Source: JANMEX01 sp031422915
GTDB taxonomy: Bacteria > Pseudomonadota > Alphaproteobacteria > Rhizobiales > Rhizobiaceae
Assembly: GCA_031422915.1 (NCBI GenBank)
Contig: JANPEK010000088.1
Span: forward strand, 1 to 38,893
Direction: 5' to 3'
Length of the DNA stretch: 38,893 nucleotides
Below, piece by piece: positions 8,263 through 17,559 of this stretch. The notes below the pieces were generated by a model. The model had not been told where the DNA came from and did not search any database. It worked only from the letters and a program-made list of their open reading frames with translations. The position numbers and the translations under genes are program-made. Numbering within the stretch: position 1 is the stretch's first letter; the number at the start of each line of letters is the position of its first letter.

Positions 8263-10245
8263 GTGATCGTTGAATTCGGTCATTTTGCCCTTGTTCTGGC
8301 GTTGGCACTTTCCGCCGCACAGGTGATCCTTGGCTTTGCTGCCGCTCGCGTTGCTGACGTCCGCATGTTTCAAGCGACCGGCAATGTCACACTAACCGTG
8401 TTCACATGCGTGGCGTTGGCTTTCGCATCACTGATGCACGCCCATTTCAGTTCAGATTTTTCAGTTATCAACGTGTTTGAAAACTCGCACACGAAGATTC
8501 CCTTGATTTTCAAAGTGTCAGGTGTGTGGGGTAACCATGAAGGCTCAATGCTGCTGTGGGCGCTTATCCTAACATTGTTCAGTGCCTTGGTTGCTGTATT
8601 TGGCGCAAATCTTCCTGACCGTTTGAAGTCAAATGTGCTCGCCGTGCAGGGCCTTATCGCCAGCGCGTTCTTGCTGTTCATACTGGCAACCTCTAACCCG
8701 TTTGCACGCCTGCCAAATGCGCCGATAGAGGGACGTGACCTAAATCCCGTGCTGCAGGATTTCGGTTTGGCGATCCATCCGCCCCTGCTTTATCTCGGCT
8801 ACGTCGGGTTTTCCGTGGCGTTTTCTTTCGCTGTGGCGGCACTTATTGACGGCAGGATCGATGCCGCTTGGGCGCGATGGGTGCGACCGTGGACGCTGGC
8901 GGCCTGGATGTTCTTGACCGCCGGCATCGCGATGGGGTCGTATTGGGCCTACTATGAACTTGGCTGGGGTGGCTGGTGGTTCTGGGATCCCGTCGAGAAC
9001 GCTTCGTTCATGCCGTGGCTTACCGGGACTGCGCTTTTGCATTCGGCAGTCGTGATGGAAAAACGCGGCGCGCTGAAAATATGGACATTGCTGCTGGCAA
9101 TCATCACATTCTCCTTTTCGCTGCTTGGCACATTTCTGGTGCGCTCCGGAGTTCTGACATCCGTTCATTCGTTCGCGTCAGACCCCAGTCGCGGTCTGTT
9201 CATTCTGGTCATACTTTGCATTTTTGTCGGCGGGGCGCTGACGCTGTTTGCACTGCGCGCAAGTCAGATTGAACAAGGCGGGCTGTTCCAGCCGATTTCG
9301 CGAGAGGGCGCGCTGGTTTTCAACAATTTGTTTTTGACGATCTCAGCGGCGACCGTACTGACTGGAACGCTGTACCCGTTGATTCTTGAAGCGTTGACCG
9401 GGCAGAAAATCTCTGTTGGTGCGCCGTTTTTCAATCTCACATTCGGGCCGTTGATGGTGCCGTTGCTGATGGCAATTCCGTTTGGTCCTTTGCTTGCCTG
9501 GAAGCGCGGTGACCTGTTTGCAGCCGGACAGCGGCTGATGTGGGCGTTCGCACTTGCACTCGTTGCAGTGCTTGTCATGTTGTATGTTGCGACAGGCGCG
9601 CCAATTCTGGCGGCGTTCGGCGTCGGTCTCGCGATTTGGGCAATTGCGGGAAGCTTTGCTGATTTGCTTGGCAAGGCAGGTCTCGGCAAGAATTCAGTTG
9701 GCGTCGCGATCACCCGCCTTTCGGGTCTTCCGCGTTCTGTGTTCGGTACATTTCTTGGCCACCTCGGCATGGGCGTCACTGCACTTGGCATTGTCATCGT
9801 CAGCGTCTTTGGCACCGAGACGGTGCTGACAATGAAGCCTGGCGACAAGGTTGAGGTTGCGAGCTACACGCTGACATTTGATGACCTGACGCCTTTCACC
9901 GGTCCGAATTACTCCGAACTGCAAGGCGCTTTTCACCTGACTGGCAAGGACGGAGAGGCGGTTTCAACACTGATCTCATCAAAGCGGCAATACATTGCGC
10001 GCGGCATGCCGACAACGGAAGCCGGTATTGACACGCATTGGCTGAGCCAGGTCTATGTGTCGCTCGGCGACAACACTGACGACGGCGCGACTGTCGTGCG
10101 CATCTGGTGGAAGCCACTGGTGACACTGATTTGGTTTGGCGCGGTGCTGATGGTTTTCGGGGCCGTCGCTTCGCTATCTGACAGGCGATTGCGCGTCGGG
10201 GCTCCAAAGGCTGCACGCCGTGCTGCCGCAATGGCAGCGCAATGA
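8263..10245 (+). CDS. ccmF: haem lyase subunit CcmF (CycK)
   Basis: A 660-residue polytopic membrane protein with many hydrophobic helices. The tryptophan-rich haem-handling motif WGGWWFWDPVENASFMPWL lies at about 235-253, and the conserved WGNHEGS at about 89-95. The GTG start is preceded by GGAGACC. The last part (about 530-615) is a periplasmic beta-rich domain before the final helix, as in other CcmF. With CcmH and CcmI it ligates haem to the CXXCH motif of apocytochromes. It begins 38 nt after ccmE and overlaps ccmH by four bases. Confidence 0.95.
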   Translation: MIVEFGHFALVLALALSAAQVILGFAAARVADVRMFQATGNVTLTVFTCVALAFASLMHAHFSSDFSVINVFENSHTKIPLIFKVSGVWGNHEGSMLLWALILTLFSALVAVFGANLPDRLKSNVLAVQGLIASAFLLFILATSNPFARLPNAPIEGRDLNPVLQDFGLAIHPPLLYLGYVGFSVAFSFAVAALIDGRIDAAWARWVRPWTLAAWMFLTAGIAMGSYWAYYELGWGGWWFWDPVENASFMPWLTGTALLHSAVVMEKRGALKIWTLLLAIITFSFSLLGTFLVRSGVLTSVHSFASDPSRGLFILVILCIFVGGALTLFALRASQIEQGGLFQPISREGALVFNNLFLTISAATVLTGTLYPLILEALTGQKISVGAPFFNLTFGPLMVPLLMAIPFGPLLAWKRGDLFAAGQRLMWAFALALVAVLVMLYVATGAPILAAFGVGLAIWAIAGSFADLLGKAGLGKNSVGVAITRLSGLPRSVFGTFLGHLGMGVTALGIVIVSVFGTETVLTMKPGDKVEVASYTLTFDDLTPFTGPNYSELQGAFHLTGKDGEAVSTLISSKRQYIARGMPTTEAGIDTHWLSQVYVSLGDNTDDGATVVRIWWKPLVTLIWFGAVLMVFGAVASLSDRRLRVGAPKAARRAAAMAAQ

Positions 10246-10712
10246 TGGCACGTTTGCTTCGCGGCGCGCTCGCTGCAATTTGTCTGTTGCTCTCGGTCAT
10301 AGCTGCACCGGCTTGGAATCCCGGCGAGGCTTTGCAAGACCCGGTGCTTGAACAACGCGCGCGGGCGATCTCGGCAGAACTCCGGTGCCTTGTTTGTCAA
10401 AACCAATCCATAGATGATTCCGATGCAGACCTCGCCCGCGATCTGCGCGTACTTGTCAGGCAACGGCTGGTTGTCGGCGATACGGATAGCGAAGTGTTTG
10501 ACTTTATGGTTGCCAGATACGGAGAGTTTGTTTTGTTGAAACCTCGTATGGGGGCAAAGACCTGGCTGTTGTGGGGATTGCCTGTGGCGCTCTTGCTGAC
10601 GGGGTGTGGAGTTTTGTTTTTGGGCAATCGAAAACGTAGCAATTCCAGAAGGTTGCCGGAATTGACGGATTCAGAAAAAGAGCGGCTCGCCGAGATTGTC
10701 CAAAGCCAATAA
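10242..10712 (+). CDS. ccmH: cytochrome c biogenesis protein CcmH (CycL)
   Basis: A 156-residue protein with a signal peptide (about 1-23), a periplasmic domain with the redox motif LRCLVCQNQ (C49 and C52), and one membrane helix (about 107-127) before a charged tail. This is the short CcmH type; the CcmI part is a separate gene upstream. It reduces the apocytochrome CXXCH disulfide before haem attachment. Its start overlaps the ccmF stop (ATGA). No ccmA, B, C, D or G gene is in the window, so these must be elsewhere. Confidence 0.93.
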   Translation: MMARLLRGALAAICLLLSVIAAPAWNPGEALQDPVLEQRARAISAELRCLVCQNQSIDDSDADLARDLRVLVRQRLVVGDTDSEVFDFMVARYGEFVLLKPRMGAKTWLLWGLPVALLLTGCGVLFLGNRKRSNSRRLPELTDSEKERLAEIVQSQ

Positions 10713-10834
10713 AGGCGGCATTCAGGCGAACATTACAAACAATTCATCTGCTGGAAATGCTGCGGTAATCTGGACTGTTCTAATCCTTGGGTCATGGAGC
10801 GGTATTGGCTCCGAATCAACAAGGATGAGAAGTC

Positions 10835-12340
10835 ATGAACTCCAGGTCGTTGAGTTTTCGCAGCAAGGCTGCAATTGCGCTGCTCTCAGGTGCGGCATTT
10901 GTCACAACGCTTGGCTTGACCGGCAATGGCATCCCTGCTGCCGCGCTCGCCGAAGCCGTGCGCATTGAAGCCCCTGCGCAACCGGGGTTTGCCGATGTGG
11001 TCGAGAAAGTGTCTCCGGCAGTTGTCAGTGTCCGCGTGAAGGGCAATCTTCAGCCCGTATCCGACGACAGCGGCATGCAGGGTTTCGGGTTTGATGATCT
11101 TCCGGACAACCACCCGATGAAGCGTTTCTTCCGCGAATTTGGCGGCCCGAACGGTCGCGACCGCAACGAGGGGCCACGCGCAGAACGCCGTGCCCGCCCG
11201 CAGTCACAAGGTTCCGGCTTCTTCATCTCTGAGGACGGCTTTGTTGTAACAAACAACCATGTTGTCGATGACGGTGCCAATTTTGTTGTCGTCATGAGTG
11301 ATGGCACCGAGTTGGACGCAAAGCTCATCGGCAAGGACAAGAAAACTGACCTTGCCGTGCTCAAGGTTGAGCCAACCCGCAAGTTTACTTACGTCGCATT
11401 TGCTGAAACGAAAGGCGCACGCGTTGGTGATTGGGTCGTTGCGGTCGGCAATCCGTTCGGTCTGGGCGGCACCGTGACGGCTGGCATTGTCTCGGCTCTG
11501 GGTCGCGACATCGGTTCCGGCCCCTATGATGATTTCATGCAGATCGACGCCGCGGTGAACCGCGGCAATTCCGGTGGCCCGACGTTTAACCTGAATGGCG
11601 AAGTGGTCGGTGTGAACACCGCGATCTTCTCCCCGTCAGGCGGCAATGTCGGCATTGCATTCGCCATTCCCGCATCGACAGCCAAGCAGGTTGTCGGCGA
11701 TTTGATGAAGGATGGTTCGATCAAGCGTGGTTGGCTTGGCGTGCAGATCCAGCCGGTTAGCGAAGAAATCGCAGACTCGCTTTCGTTGAAGGCGGCCAAG
11801 GGTGCGATGGTCAACGAGGTTCAGGACAACAGCCCCGCAAAGAAGGCCGGAATTGAGGTTGGAGACGTGGTTCTGTCAGTGGGCGGCAACGCCGTTGAGG
11901 ATCCGAAAGACCTTGCCCGCAAGGTTGCTGCAATACTGCCGGGCGCAGCAACAGATGTTGTCGTTTGGCGTGACGGTGCGGAAAAAGTCGTTTCCGTGAC
12001 CATCGAGAAGCTGGCGGATACCGCTGCTTCAACACCGGAACAGCCGGGTGCCAATCCCGCAGAGCCGCAGGACCTCACTGGCTTCGGTCTCAAGGTGACG
12101 CCAAACGAAAATGGCGTCGGCGTTGTTGTTACCGATGTGGACCCGGACAGTGCGGCGTCTGACCGCGGCGTATCACCGGGCGACATTATTGCGGCTGTCA
12201 ATGACACGGACGTGAAATCGGTTGCCGGCATCGCCAAGGCGGTTAACGCTGCGGCGACTGCGGGCCGCAAGTCGGTACTGCTGCGTATAGACGGTGAAAA
12301 CGGTTCGCGCTTTGTCGCGCTGCCGGTTGCCAAGGGGTAA
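10835..12340 (+). CDS. degP: periplasmic serine protease DegP/HtrA family
   Basis: A 501-residue protein with an N-terminal signal sequence ending near residue 40. The trypsin-like domain carries the full triad: H142 (TNNHVVDDG), D172 (KTDLAVLKV) and S247 (GNSGGP). Two PDZ domains follow (about 295-390 and 410-495). An acidic, Gly-rich loop lies before the protease core, as in rhizobial DegP. It degrades or refolds damaged envelope proteins. In the intergenic region before it (10713-10834) I see a weak hairpin (GGAGC/GCTCC at 10796-10812) but no convincing promoter. The two-component pair downstream may sense the same envelope stress. Confidence 0.92.
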   Translation: MNSRSLSFRSKAAIALLSGAAFVTTLGLTGNGIPAAALAEAVRIEAPAQPGFADVVEKVSPAVVSVRVKGNLQPVSDDSGMQGFGFDDLPDNHPMKRFFREFGGPNGRDRNEGPRAERRARPQSQGSGFFISEDGFVVTNNHVVDDGANFVVVMSDGTELDAKLIGKDKKTDLAVLKVEPTRKFTYVAFAETKGARVGDWVVAVGNPFGLGGTVTAGIVSALGRDIGSGPYDDFMQIDAAVNRGNSGGPTFNLNGEVVGVNTAIFSPSGGNVGIAFAIPASTAKQVVGDLMKDGSIKRGWLGVQIQPVSEEIADSLSLKAAKGAMVNEVQDNSPAKKAGIEVGDVVLSVGGNAVEDPKDLARKVAAILPGAATDVVVWRDGAEKVVSVTIEKLADTAASTPEQPGANPAEPQDLTGFGLKVTPNENGVGVVVTDVDPDSAASDRGVSPGDIIAAVNDTDVKSVAGIAKAVNAAATAGRKSVLLRIDGENGSRFVALPVAKG

Positions 12341-12388
12341 CGGCCTTGCCTGAGGCCGAAACCACCCCCACGGCTGACGGCAAAAACT

Positions 12389-12416
12389 GGCAGCGGGTGC
12401 CCATACGCCCGCTGCC
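12389..12416 (+). terminator. GC-rich hairpin downstream of degP
   Basis: GGCAGCGGG and CCCGCTGCC form a perfect 9-bp stem around a 10-base loop. A smaller hairpin, CGGCCT-TGCCTG-AGGCCG, begins right after the degP stop (12341-12358). There is no long T-tract, as is common for alphaproteobacterial terminators. Together they likely end the degP transcript before the next gene's promoter. Confidence 0.55.
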
Positions 12417-12445
12417 GCCTCTCGCGTTTCTGCACGAATTTCCCT

Positions 12446-12451
12446 TATAGT
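12446..12451 (+). promoter_or_regulatory. candidate -10 element of the response regulator gene (leaderless start)
   Basis: TATAGT ends six bases before the ATG, the same spacing as at ccmI, and no Shine-Dalgarno sequence is visible. The -35 is poor. A leaderless mRNA is the simplest reading, but this is inference. Confidence 0.3.
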
Positions 12452-12457
12452 GCCGCC

Positions 12458-13141
12458 ATGAAGATTCTGGTGATTGAAGACGACAGAGAGTCCGCGCGGT
12501 ACCTTGAGAAGGCGTTGGCTGAGTCCGGCCATTCCGCCGACATCGCCGCCGATGGCGAATCTGGTTTCTCCCTCGCGGATTCGGGCACCTATGATGTCTT
12601 GGTGGTTGACCGGATGCTGCCAAGGAGAGATGGCTTATCGGTCGTCGCGGGCCTTCGCGCCAAGGGGCACCGCACGCCGGTTTTGATACTTTCCGCGCTC
12701 GGCGAAGTGGACGACAAGGTAACCGGCCTGCGCGCTGGCGGTGATGACTATCTCACAAAGCCCTACGCATTTTCAGAATTGCTTGCGCGCGTTGAAGTCT
12801 TGCAGCGCCGCAACATCTCGGCCGACGTGGAGACAATCTACCGCGTCGGTGATCTGGAACTCGACAGGCTCTCACACATGGCCAAGCGGGCCGGGCAGGA
12901 AATCATCCTGCAGCCTCGCGAGTTCCGGTTGCTGGAATATCTGATGCGCCATGCCGGACAAGTGGTGACACGGACGATGTTGCTCGAAAATGTCTGGGAG
13001 TATCACTTTGATCCGCAGACAAATGTAATCGATGTGCACGTGTCGCGGTTACGCTCCAAAATCGAAAAGGGCTTCGGCGTACCGTTGCTGCACACAGTGC
13101 GTGGAGCCGGCTACATGCTCAAGGTTCCGGGCAAGACCTGA
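12458..13141 (+). CDS. response regulator, OmpR family
   Basis: A 227-residue regulator. The receiver domain has D8/D9, phospho-acceptor D51, S79 and K101. The winged-helix output domain has the segment NVIDVHVSRLRSKIEK typical of OmpR/PhoB proteins. Its stop overlaps the start of the kinase gene, so the two are co-expressed. From memory the same pair lies between degP and glnE in S. meliloti, but I know no established symbol or signal. The position next to degP suggests an envelope-related input. Target genes cannot be read from the sequence. Confidence 0.88.
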   Translation: MKILVIEDDRESARYLEKALAESGHSADIAADGESGFSLADSGTYDVLVVDRMLPRRDGLSVVAGLRAKGHRTPVLILSALGEVDDKVTGLRAGGDDYLTKPYAFSELLARVEVLQRRNISADVETIYRVGDLELDRLSHMAKRAGQEIILQPREFRLLEYLMRHAGQVVTRTMLLENVWEYHFDPQTNVIDVHVSRLRSKIEKGFGVPLLHTVRGAGYMLKVPGKT

Positions 13142-14532
13142 TGGGCCGCTTCCGCGCCATCATTTCGACCACAGCGGCCCGCCTGTCTGCCCTTTATCTG
13201 CTGCTGTTCACAATCTGCGCGCTGGCGCTTGTGCTTTACATGACAGCGCAGGCGGCAAAAATCCTTCGCACACAAACCGAGACGACCGTGATGGAAGAGG
13301 TGCAGAACCTTGCGCAGGTTTATGCACGCTCTGGGCTTCCGGGTTTGGTGCGTGCAATTGATCGGCGCTCGCGGGTTCCGGGTGCGAACCTTTATCTCAT
13401 CACCGACAGGGCTGGTCTGGTTCTCGCCGGAAATGTCGCTGAGATTGATGCCGCAATACTGCGAAATGAGGGTTGGACCCGCGAACCATTCGAGTATCTG
13501 CGTTTTTCAGGCGAGGCAGTCGAACCGGCGCACCACGCGTTGGCCCATGTGTTTGTGCTGCCCAATGCAATGCGCATTCTTGTTGGACGCGACCTTGGCG
13601 AACCGGAGCGCTTTCGCGAAATTGTGCAGCGCTCGCTGACCCTTGCATTGTCGATGATGGGCCTTGGGGCGCTGTTGATCTGGTATTTTGTCGGCAGACA
13701 TGCGTTGAAACGGATTGATGGTGTCTCTGCCGCGAGCCAGCGGATCATGTCCGGTGATTTGTCTGGTCGACTGCCGGTGACCGGCTCAGGTGATGAATTT
13801 GACCGGTTGTCCGAGAACCTCAATTTGATGCTTGGCAAGATTTCAAACCTGAACGAGGGATTGAAACAAGTCTCCGACAACATCGCTCATGATCTCAAGA
13901 CGCCGTTGACGCGGCTGCGAAACCGGGCTGAGGCTGCGCTCGCTTCGCGTCAATCGGCAGCGGAGTATAAGGAAGCGCTGACCGATATGATCAGCCAATC
14001 CGATCAACTGATCCGCACCTTCAATGCGATATTGATGATCTCGCGACTGGAAGCCGGCTATTCGAGCGAACGGCTGGAAAGTCTCGATCTTTCCGAAATC
14101 GCTGGCGACGTGGTTGAGCTCTACGAGCCGCTCGCCGAGGAGGCGGGTGCAACACTCTCGATGCAGAATTTGGGGCCGGTCATCATTCAAGGCAATCGTG
14201 AGCTCCTTAGCCAAACGCTCTCAAATATAATTGACAATGCCATCAAATACGCAGCCGCTGTGGAAAAACCAGCCATTGCAGTCGATGTCAAAACAGAAAA
14301 TGGCGTGCCAGTACTTGTGGTCTGCGACAATGGACCCGGCATCCCGGAACCAGACCGCGAACGCGCAACGGAACGGTTTGTCCGTTTGGAAATGAGTCGC
14401 AGTGCCCCCGGGTCAGGTTTGGGATTGTCGCTCGCGAAGGCCGTCATGAAATTGCACAAGGGTGAAATGCGCCTTGGCAGCGACGGACAAGGGCTTAGGG
14501 TGTCACTGGTTTTTGCCAATGCCGGAAGCTGA
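13141..14532 (+). CDS. sensor histidine kinase, partner of the adjacent regulator
   Basis: A 463-residue kinase with two membrane helices (about 15-37 and 165-186) enclosing a periplasmic sensor domain of about 125 residues. A HAMP linker (about 187-240) follows, then the H-box DNIAHDLKTPLTRLR with H250, and the N- (IIDNAIKYA), G1 (CDNGPGIPE) and G2 (GSGLGLSLA) boxes. The arrangement is that of an EnvZ/QseC-like kinase. It overlaps the regulator by one base and is followed within a few bases by glnE, so all three may share a transcript. Ligand unknown. Confidence 0.88.
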   Translation: MGRFRAIISTTAARLSALYLLLFTICALALVLYMTAQAAKILRTQTETTVMEEVQNLAQVYARSGLPGLVRAIDRRSRVPGANLYLITDRAGLVLAGNVAEIDAAILRNEGWTREPFEYLRFSGEAVEPAHHALAHVFVLPNAMRILVGRDLGEPERFREIVQRSLTLALSMMGLGALLIWYFVGRHALKRIDGVSAASQRIMSGDLSGRLPVTGSGDEFDRLSENLNLMLGKISNLNEGLKQVSDNIAHDLKTPLTRLRNRAEAALASRQSAAEYKEALTDMISQSDQLIRTFNAILMISRLEAGYSSERLESLDLSEIAGDVVELYEPLAEEAGATLSMQNLGPVIIQGNRELLSQTLSNIIDNAIKYAAAVEKPAIAVDVKTENGVPVLVVCDNGPGIPEPDRERATERFVRLEMSRSAPGSGLGLSLAKAVMKLHKGEMRLGSDGQGLRVSLVFANAGS

Positions 14533-14536
14533 TGAG

Positions 14537-17503
14537 ATGCGCGAGAGTGTCGCTGACCATAATGCTGACAAGTACTGGTTTGGCGCGGAACCGGTTTCTT
14601 TGCAGCCGCTGGATGCCAAACTGGCAAGTCGCCACTTGGAGGACTTGGCGGCGGCGGCAAAAGAACAGGGGCTTGGCCGCTTGAAGTCACTTGCAAAATC
14701 CGGCTCAACGCTTTGCAAATTTCTCGGTGCTGTGTTCGACCTTTCTCCCTTCCTCCGCGATATTGCGCTGAGCAGGCCGCAAATCCTTGACGGACTTTTT
14801 GACCGGTCAGCAGATGCGCGTGTCGAAGAGATCATTGGGTCGATAACCCAGCTGGGTCTTTTGATCGACAACGAAACCGAGCTTATGGCCGCGTTGCGGA
14901 GGGCCAAATCGGAAGCACATTTCCTGATTGCACTGTCTGACCTTGCCGGTGTCTATGGCGCAGAAAAAACGACCTCCCGTGTCTCCCGCCTCGCCATTTC
15001 CGCAACAAAAGCCGCAGTGCGCTTTTTGCTGCGCGATGCGGCGCGTGCCGGCAAGTTGGTGCTCAAGGATGTCAATGACCCTGAGACCGGATCGGGTTGG
15101 ATATTTCTCGGCATGGGCAAGCTCGGGGCAGGTGAGCTGAACTATTCATCGGACATCGACATGATTGTCCTGTTCGATCCATGGGCCGGTGTTCTTGTCG
15201 ATGTGCAGGAAGGCGTCGAAACTTTCTCACGCCTGACACGGCGGCTTGTGCGCATCATGCAGGACCGGACTGCGGAGGGTTACGTTTTCCGCACGGACCT
15301 GCGCCTGCGGCCTGATCCAGGCTCGACACCGCTTGCGATCCCGTTGGAAGCAGCACTGCAATATTACGAAGGGAGGGGGCAAAACTGGGAACGCGCGGCG
15401 CTGATCAAGGCAATGCCGATTGCAGGCGACATTGCAGCGGCTAATCTTTTTCTCAAAGAGCTTTCGCCCTTCATCTGGCGCAAATACCTTGACTATGCCG
15501 CGATAGCTGACGTCCATTCCATCAAGCGGCAAATTCACGCTCACAAGGGTCATGGCGAAGTTGCTGTGCTCGGCCACAATGTAAAACTCGGTCGTGGCGG
15601 CATTCGCGAGATCGAGTTTTTCGTGCAGACGCAGCAGTTGATCGCCGGAGGCCGCGAGCCGGAGCTTCGCGGGCGTGAAACCGTGTCAATGTTGTTGAAG
15701 CTTCATGAAAAGGGCTGGATTGAAAAATCAGCAGCAGAGTCGCTGACGCGGGAATATTGGTTTCTGCGAGATGTTGAGCACCGCATCCAAATGGTTGCCG
15801 ATGAGCAGACGCATTCGCTGCCAGACAATGACGAAGACCTGCTGCGCATCGCCAGATTGGCGGGCTTCAAGAACACGGCGGACTTCTCAGCTCGGCTTCG
15901 CAATTCCCTTCAAACAGTTGAAAAGCATTACGCCGCGCTCTTTGAGGCTGCGCCGGAACTATCGACAGGTCTGGGAAATCTCGTGTTCACTGGCGACAAT
16001 GACGACCCTGGAACGATCGAGACGCTCACGTCTCTGGGCTTTGCACGGCCAAGCGACATGTGCCGCATCATCCGCACTTGGCATTTTGGGCGTTACAGGG
16101 CGACCCAATCTGCCGAAGCCCGCGAGCGACTGACCGAACTGACGCCAGCGCTTCTGCGCGCCTTCGGGTCAACAAAAGAGCCGGATGAGACGCTCCTGCA
16201 TTTCGATGGTTTTTTGCAAGGATTGCCGTCTGGCATTCAGCTTTTCTCCCTGCTCAATTCCAATCCGGCACTGCTGGATTTGCTCGTGCGCATCATGGGT
16301 GCGGCACCGCGCCTTTCAGCGATCATCACGCGCAAACCACACGTCTTCGACGGGCTGCTGGACCCTGCGATTTATCGCGATATCCCAACGCTTGGCTATC
16401 TGTCCGAACGCCTTGACGACTTCATGGACGGCAACTTTGGTTATGAGGAAAAACTGGACCGACTGCGCATATTCGCATCGGAACAAAAGTTTCTGATTGG
16501 CGTGCGTATGTTGACCGGCGCGTTGCCACCAGTCTCGGCCGGGCACGCGCTATCCGACTTGGCAGATTTGGTGTTGGCCCGAACTTTTGATTTGGTCCAA
16601 ACAGAATTCTCGCATCGTCATGGCAATATCGAGGGTGGCAATTCAGCATTGCTTGGGCTTGGCAAGCTGGGCAGCCGCGAATTGACGGCTGGCTCCGATA
16701 TTGATCTCATCTTGCTTTATGACCATCCTGAAAACGCCGGTGAATCGGATGGTGCCAAGCCGCTCCATCCATCCCAATATTACAGTCGGCTCACGCAGCG
16801 ACTGATTGCGGCGGTTTCAGCGCCCACTGCCGAGGGCGTGCTTTACGAGCTTGATTTGCGGCTGCGCCCATCCGGCAACAAAGGTCCGGTGGCGACACGC
16901 CTTTCAGCATTTGAGACGTATCAAGCACACGACGCATGGACATGGGAACATCTTGCCATGACACGCGGACGGATTGTGACGGGTGACAAAGCGTTGAGCA
17001 TTCGTCTGGCAGCTGCGCTTGAAGCCATATTGTTGATGCCACGAGATTTGCCGAAAATTGCCAAAGACGTTGCTGATATGCGTGTGCTCATCGCGAAAGA
17101 AAAGCCGCCGAAGGGCAAGTACGATTTCAAACTGATGCCCGGCGGGTTGATTGACCTTGAGTTTATCGCACAAGCGGCTGCTTTGACCAAAGGTTATGGA
17201 GCACCTCGCTCGACCTCGACTGAGGCCATTCTTGCAAGTCTGAACGACCCGCGCCTGACAATTGCGCAGCGAGATACTCTGGTTTCTGCGCATCGCGTGT
17301 TTTCAGCGATGACACAAATTCTCCGCCTTTGCCTGAACAGTGACTTGGGTGAAGACGAAATGAACGACACACTTTTGGAAATTATGTGCCGTGCAGCGGA
17401 TATGCCCGACGAGGCGACGTTTGCAGCACATGTGACGAACACGGCAGGGCAGGTGAGAACGATCTTCAATCTGCTTTTTCGTGAACCGCGCAGGAAAGCG
17501 TGA
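14537..17503 (+). CDS. glnE: bifunctional glutamine synthetase adenylyltransferase/deadenylase GlnE
   Basis: A 988-residue protein from the ATG at 14537. I chose this start because GGAAG sits 8 nt upstream and it follows the kinase stop; an ATG at 14519 would overlap the kinase gene. The two nucleotidyltransferase halves are both intact: LGMGKLGAGELNYSSDIDM at about 190-208 (deadenylase half) and LGLGKLGSRELTAGSDIDL near 705-723 (adenylylating half). A helical PII-responsive linker lies between them. GlnE modifies a tyrosine of glutamine synthetase according to nitrogen status. Length fits the family. Nothing in the sequence suggests nitrogen-specific regulation here; it appears to ride on the upstream kinase operon. 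Confidence 0.95.
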   Translation: MRESVADHNADKYWFGAEPVSLQPLDAKLASRHLEDLAAAAKEQGLGRLKSLAKSGSTLCKFLGAVFDLSPFLRDIALSRPQILDGLFDRSADARVEEIIGSITQLGLLIDNETELMAALRRAKSEAHFLIALSDLAGVYGAEKTTSRVSRLAISATKAAVRFLLRDAARAGKLVLKDVNDPETGSGWIFLGMGKLGAGELNYSSDIDMIVLFDPWAGVLVDVQEGVETFSRLTRRLVRIMQDRTAEGYVFRTDLRLRPDPGSTPLAIPLEAALQYYEGRGQNWERAALIKAMPIAGDIAAANLFLKELSPFIWRKYLDYAAIADVHSIKRQIHAHKGHGEVAVLGHNVKLGRGGIREIEFFVQTQQLIAGGREPELRGRETVSMLLKLHEKGWIEKSAAESLTREYWFLRDVEHRIQMVADEQTHSLPDNDEDLLRIARLAGFKNTADFSARLRNSLQTVEKHYAALFEAAPELSTGLGNLVFTGDNDDPGTIETLTSLGFARPSDMCRIIRTWHFGRYRATQSAEARERLTELTPALLRAFGSTKEPDETLLHFDGFLQGLPSGIQLFSLLNSNPALLDLLVRIMGAAPRLSAIITRKPHVFDGLLDPAIYRDIPTLGYLSERLDDFMDGNFGYEEKLDRLRIFASEQKFLIGVRMLTGALPPVSAGHALSDLADLVLARTFDLVQTEFSHRHGNIEGGNSALLGLGKLGSRELTAGSDIDLILLYDHPENAGESDGAKPLHPSQYYSRLTQRLIAAVSAPTAEGVLYELDLRLRPSGNKGPVATRLSAFETYQAHDAWTWEHLAMTRGRIVTGDKALSIRLAAALEAILLMPRDLPKIAKDVADMRVLIAKEKPPKGKYDFKLMPGGLIDLEFIAQAAALTKGYGAPRSTSTEAILASLNDPRLTIAQRDTLVSAHRVFSAMTQILRLCLNSDLGEDEMNDTLLEIMCRAADMPDEATFAAHVTNTAGQVRTIFNLLFREPRRKA

Positions 17504-17559
17504 TGGGCCACACGACTTGCGCACCCGCATCGGGGGTGTCGATGCAAAGGATGAAAACT

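Noticed and set aside
10796..10812. Hairpin in the degP leader as an RNA thermometer
   Set aside because: The stem is only 5 bp and does not cover the ribosome binding site, so there is no support beyond a weak fold.
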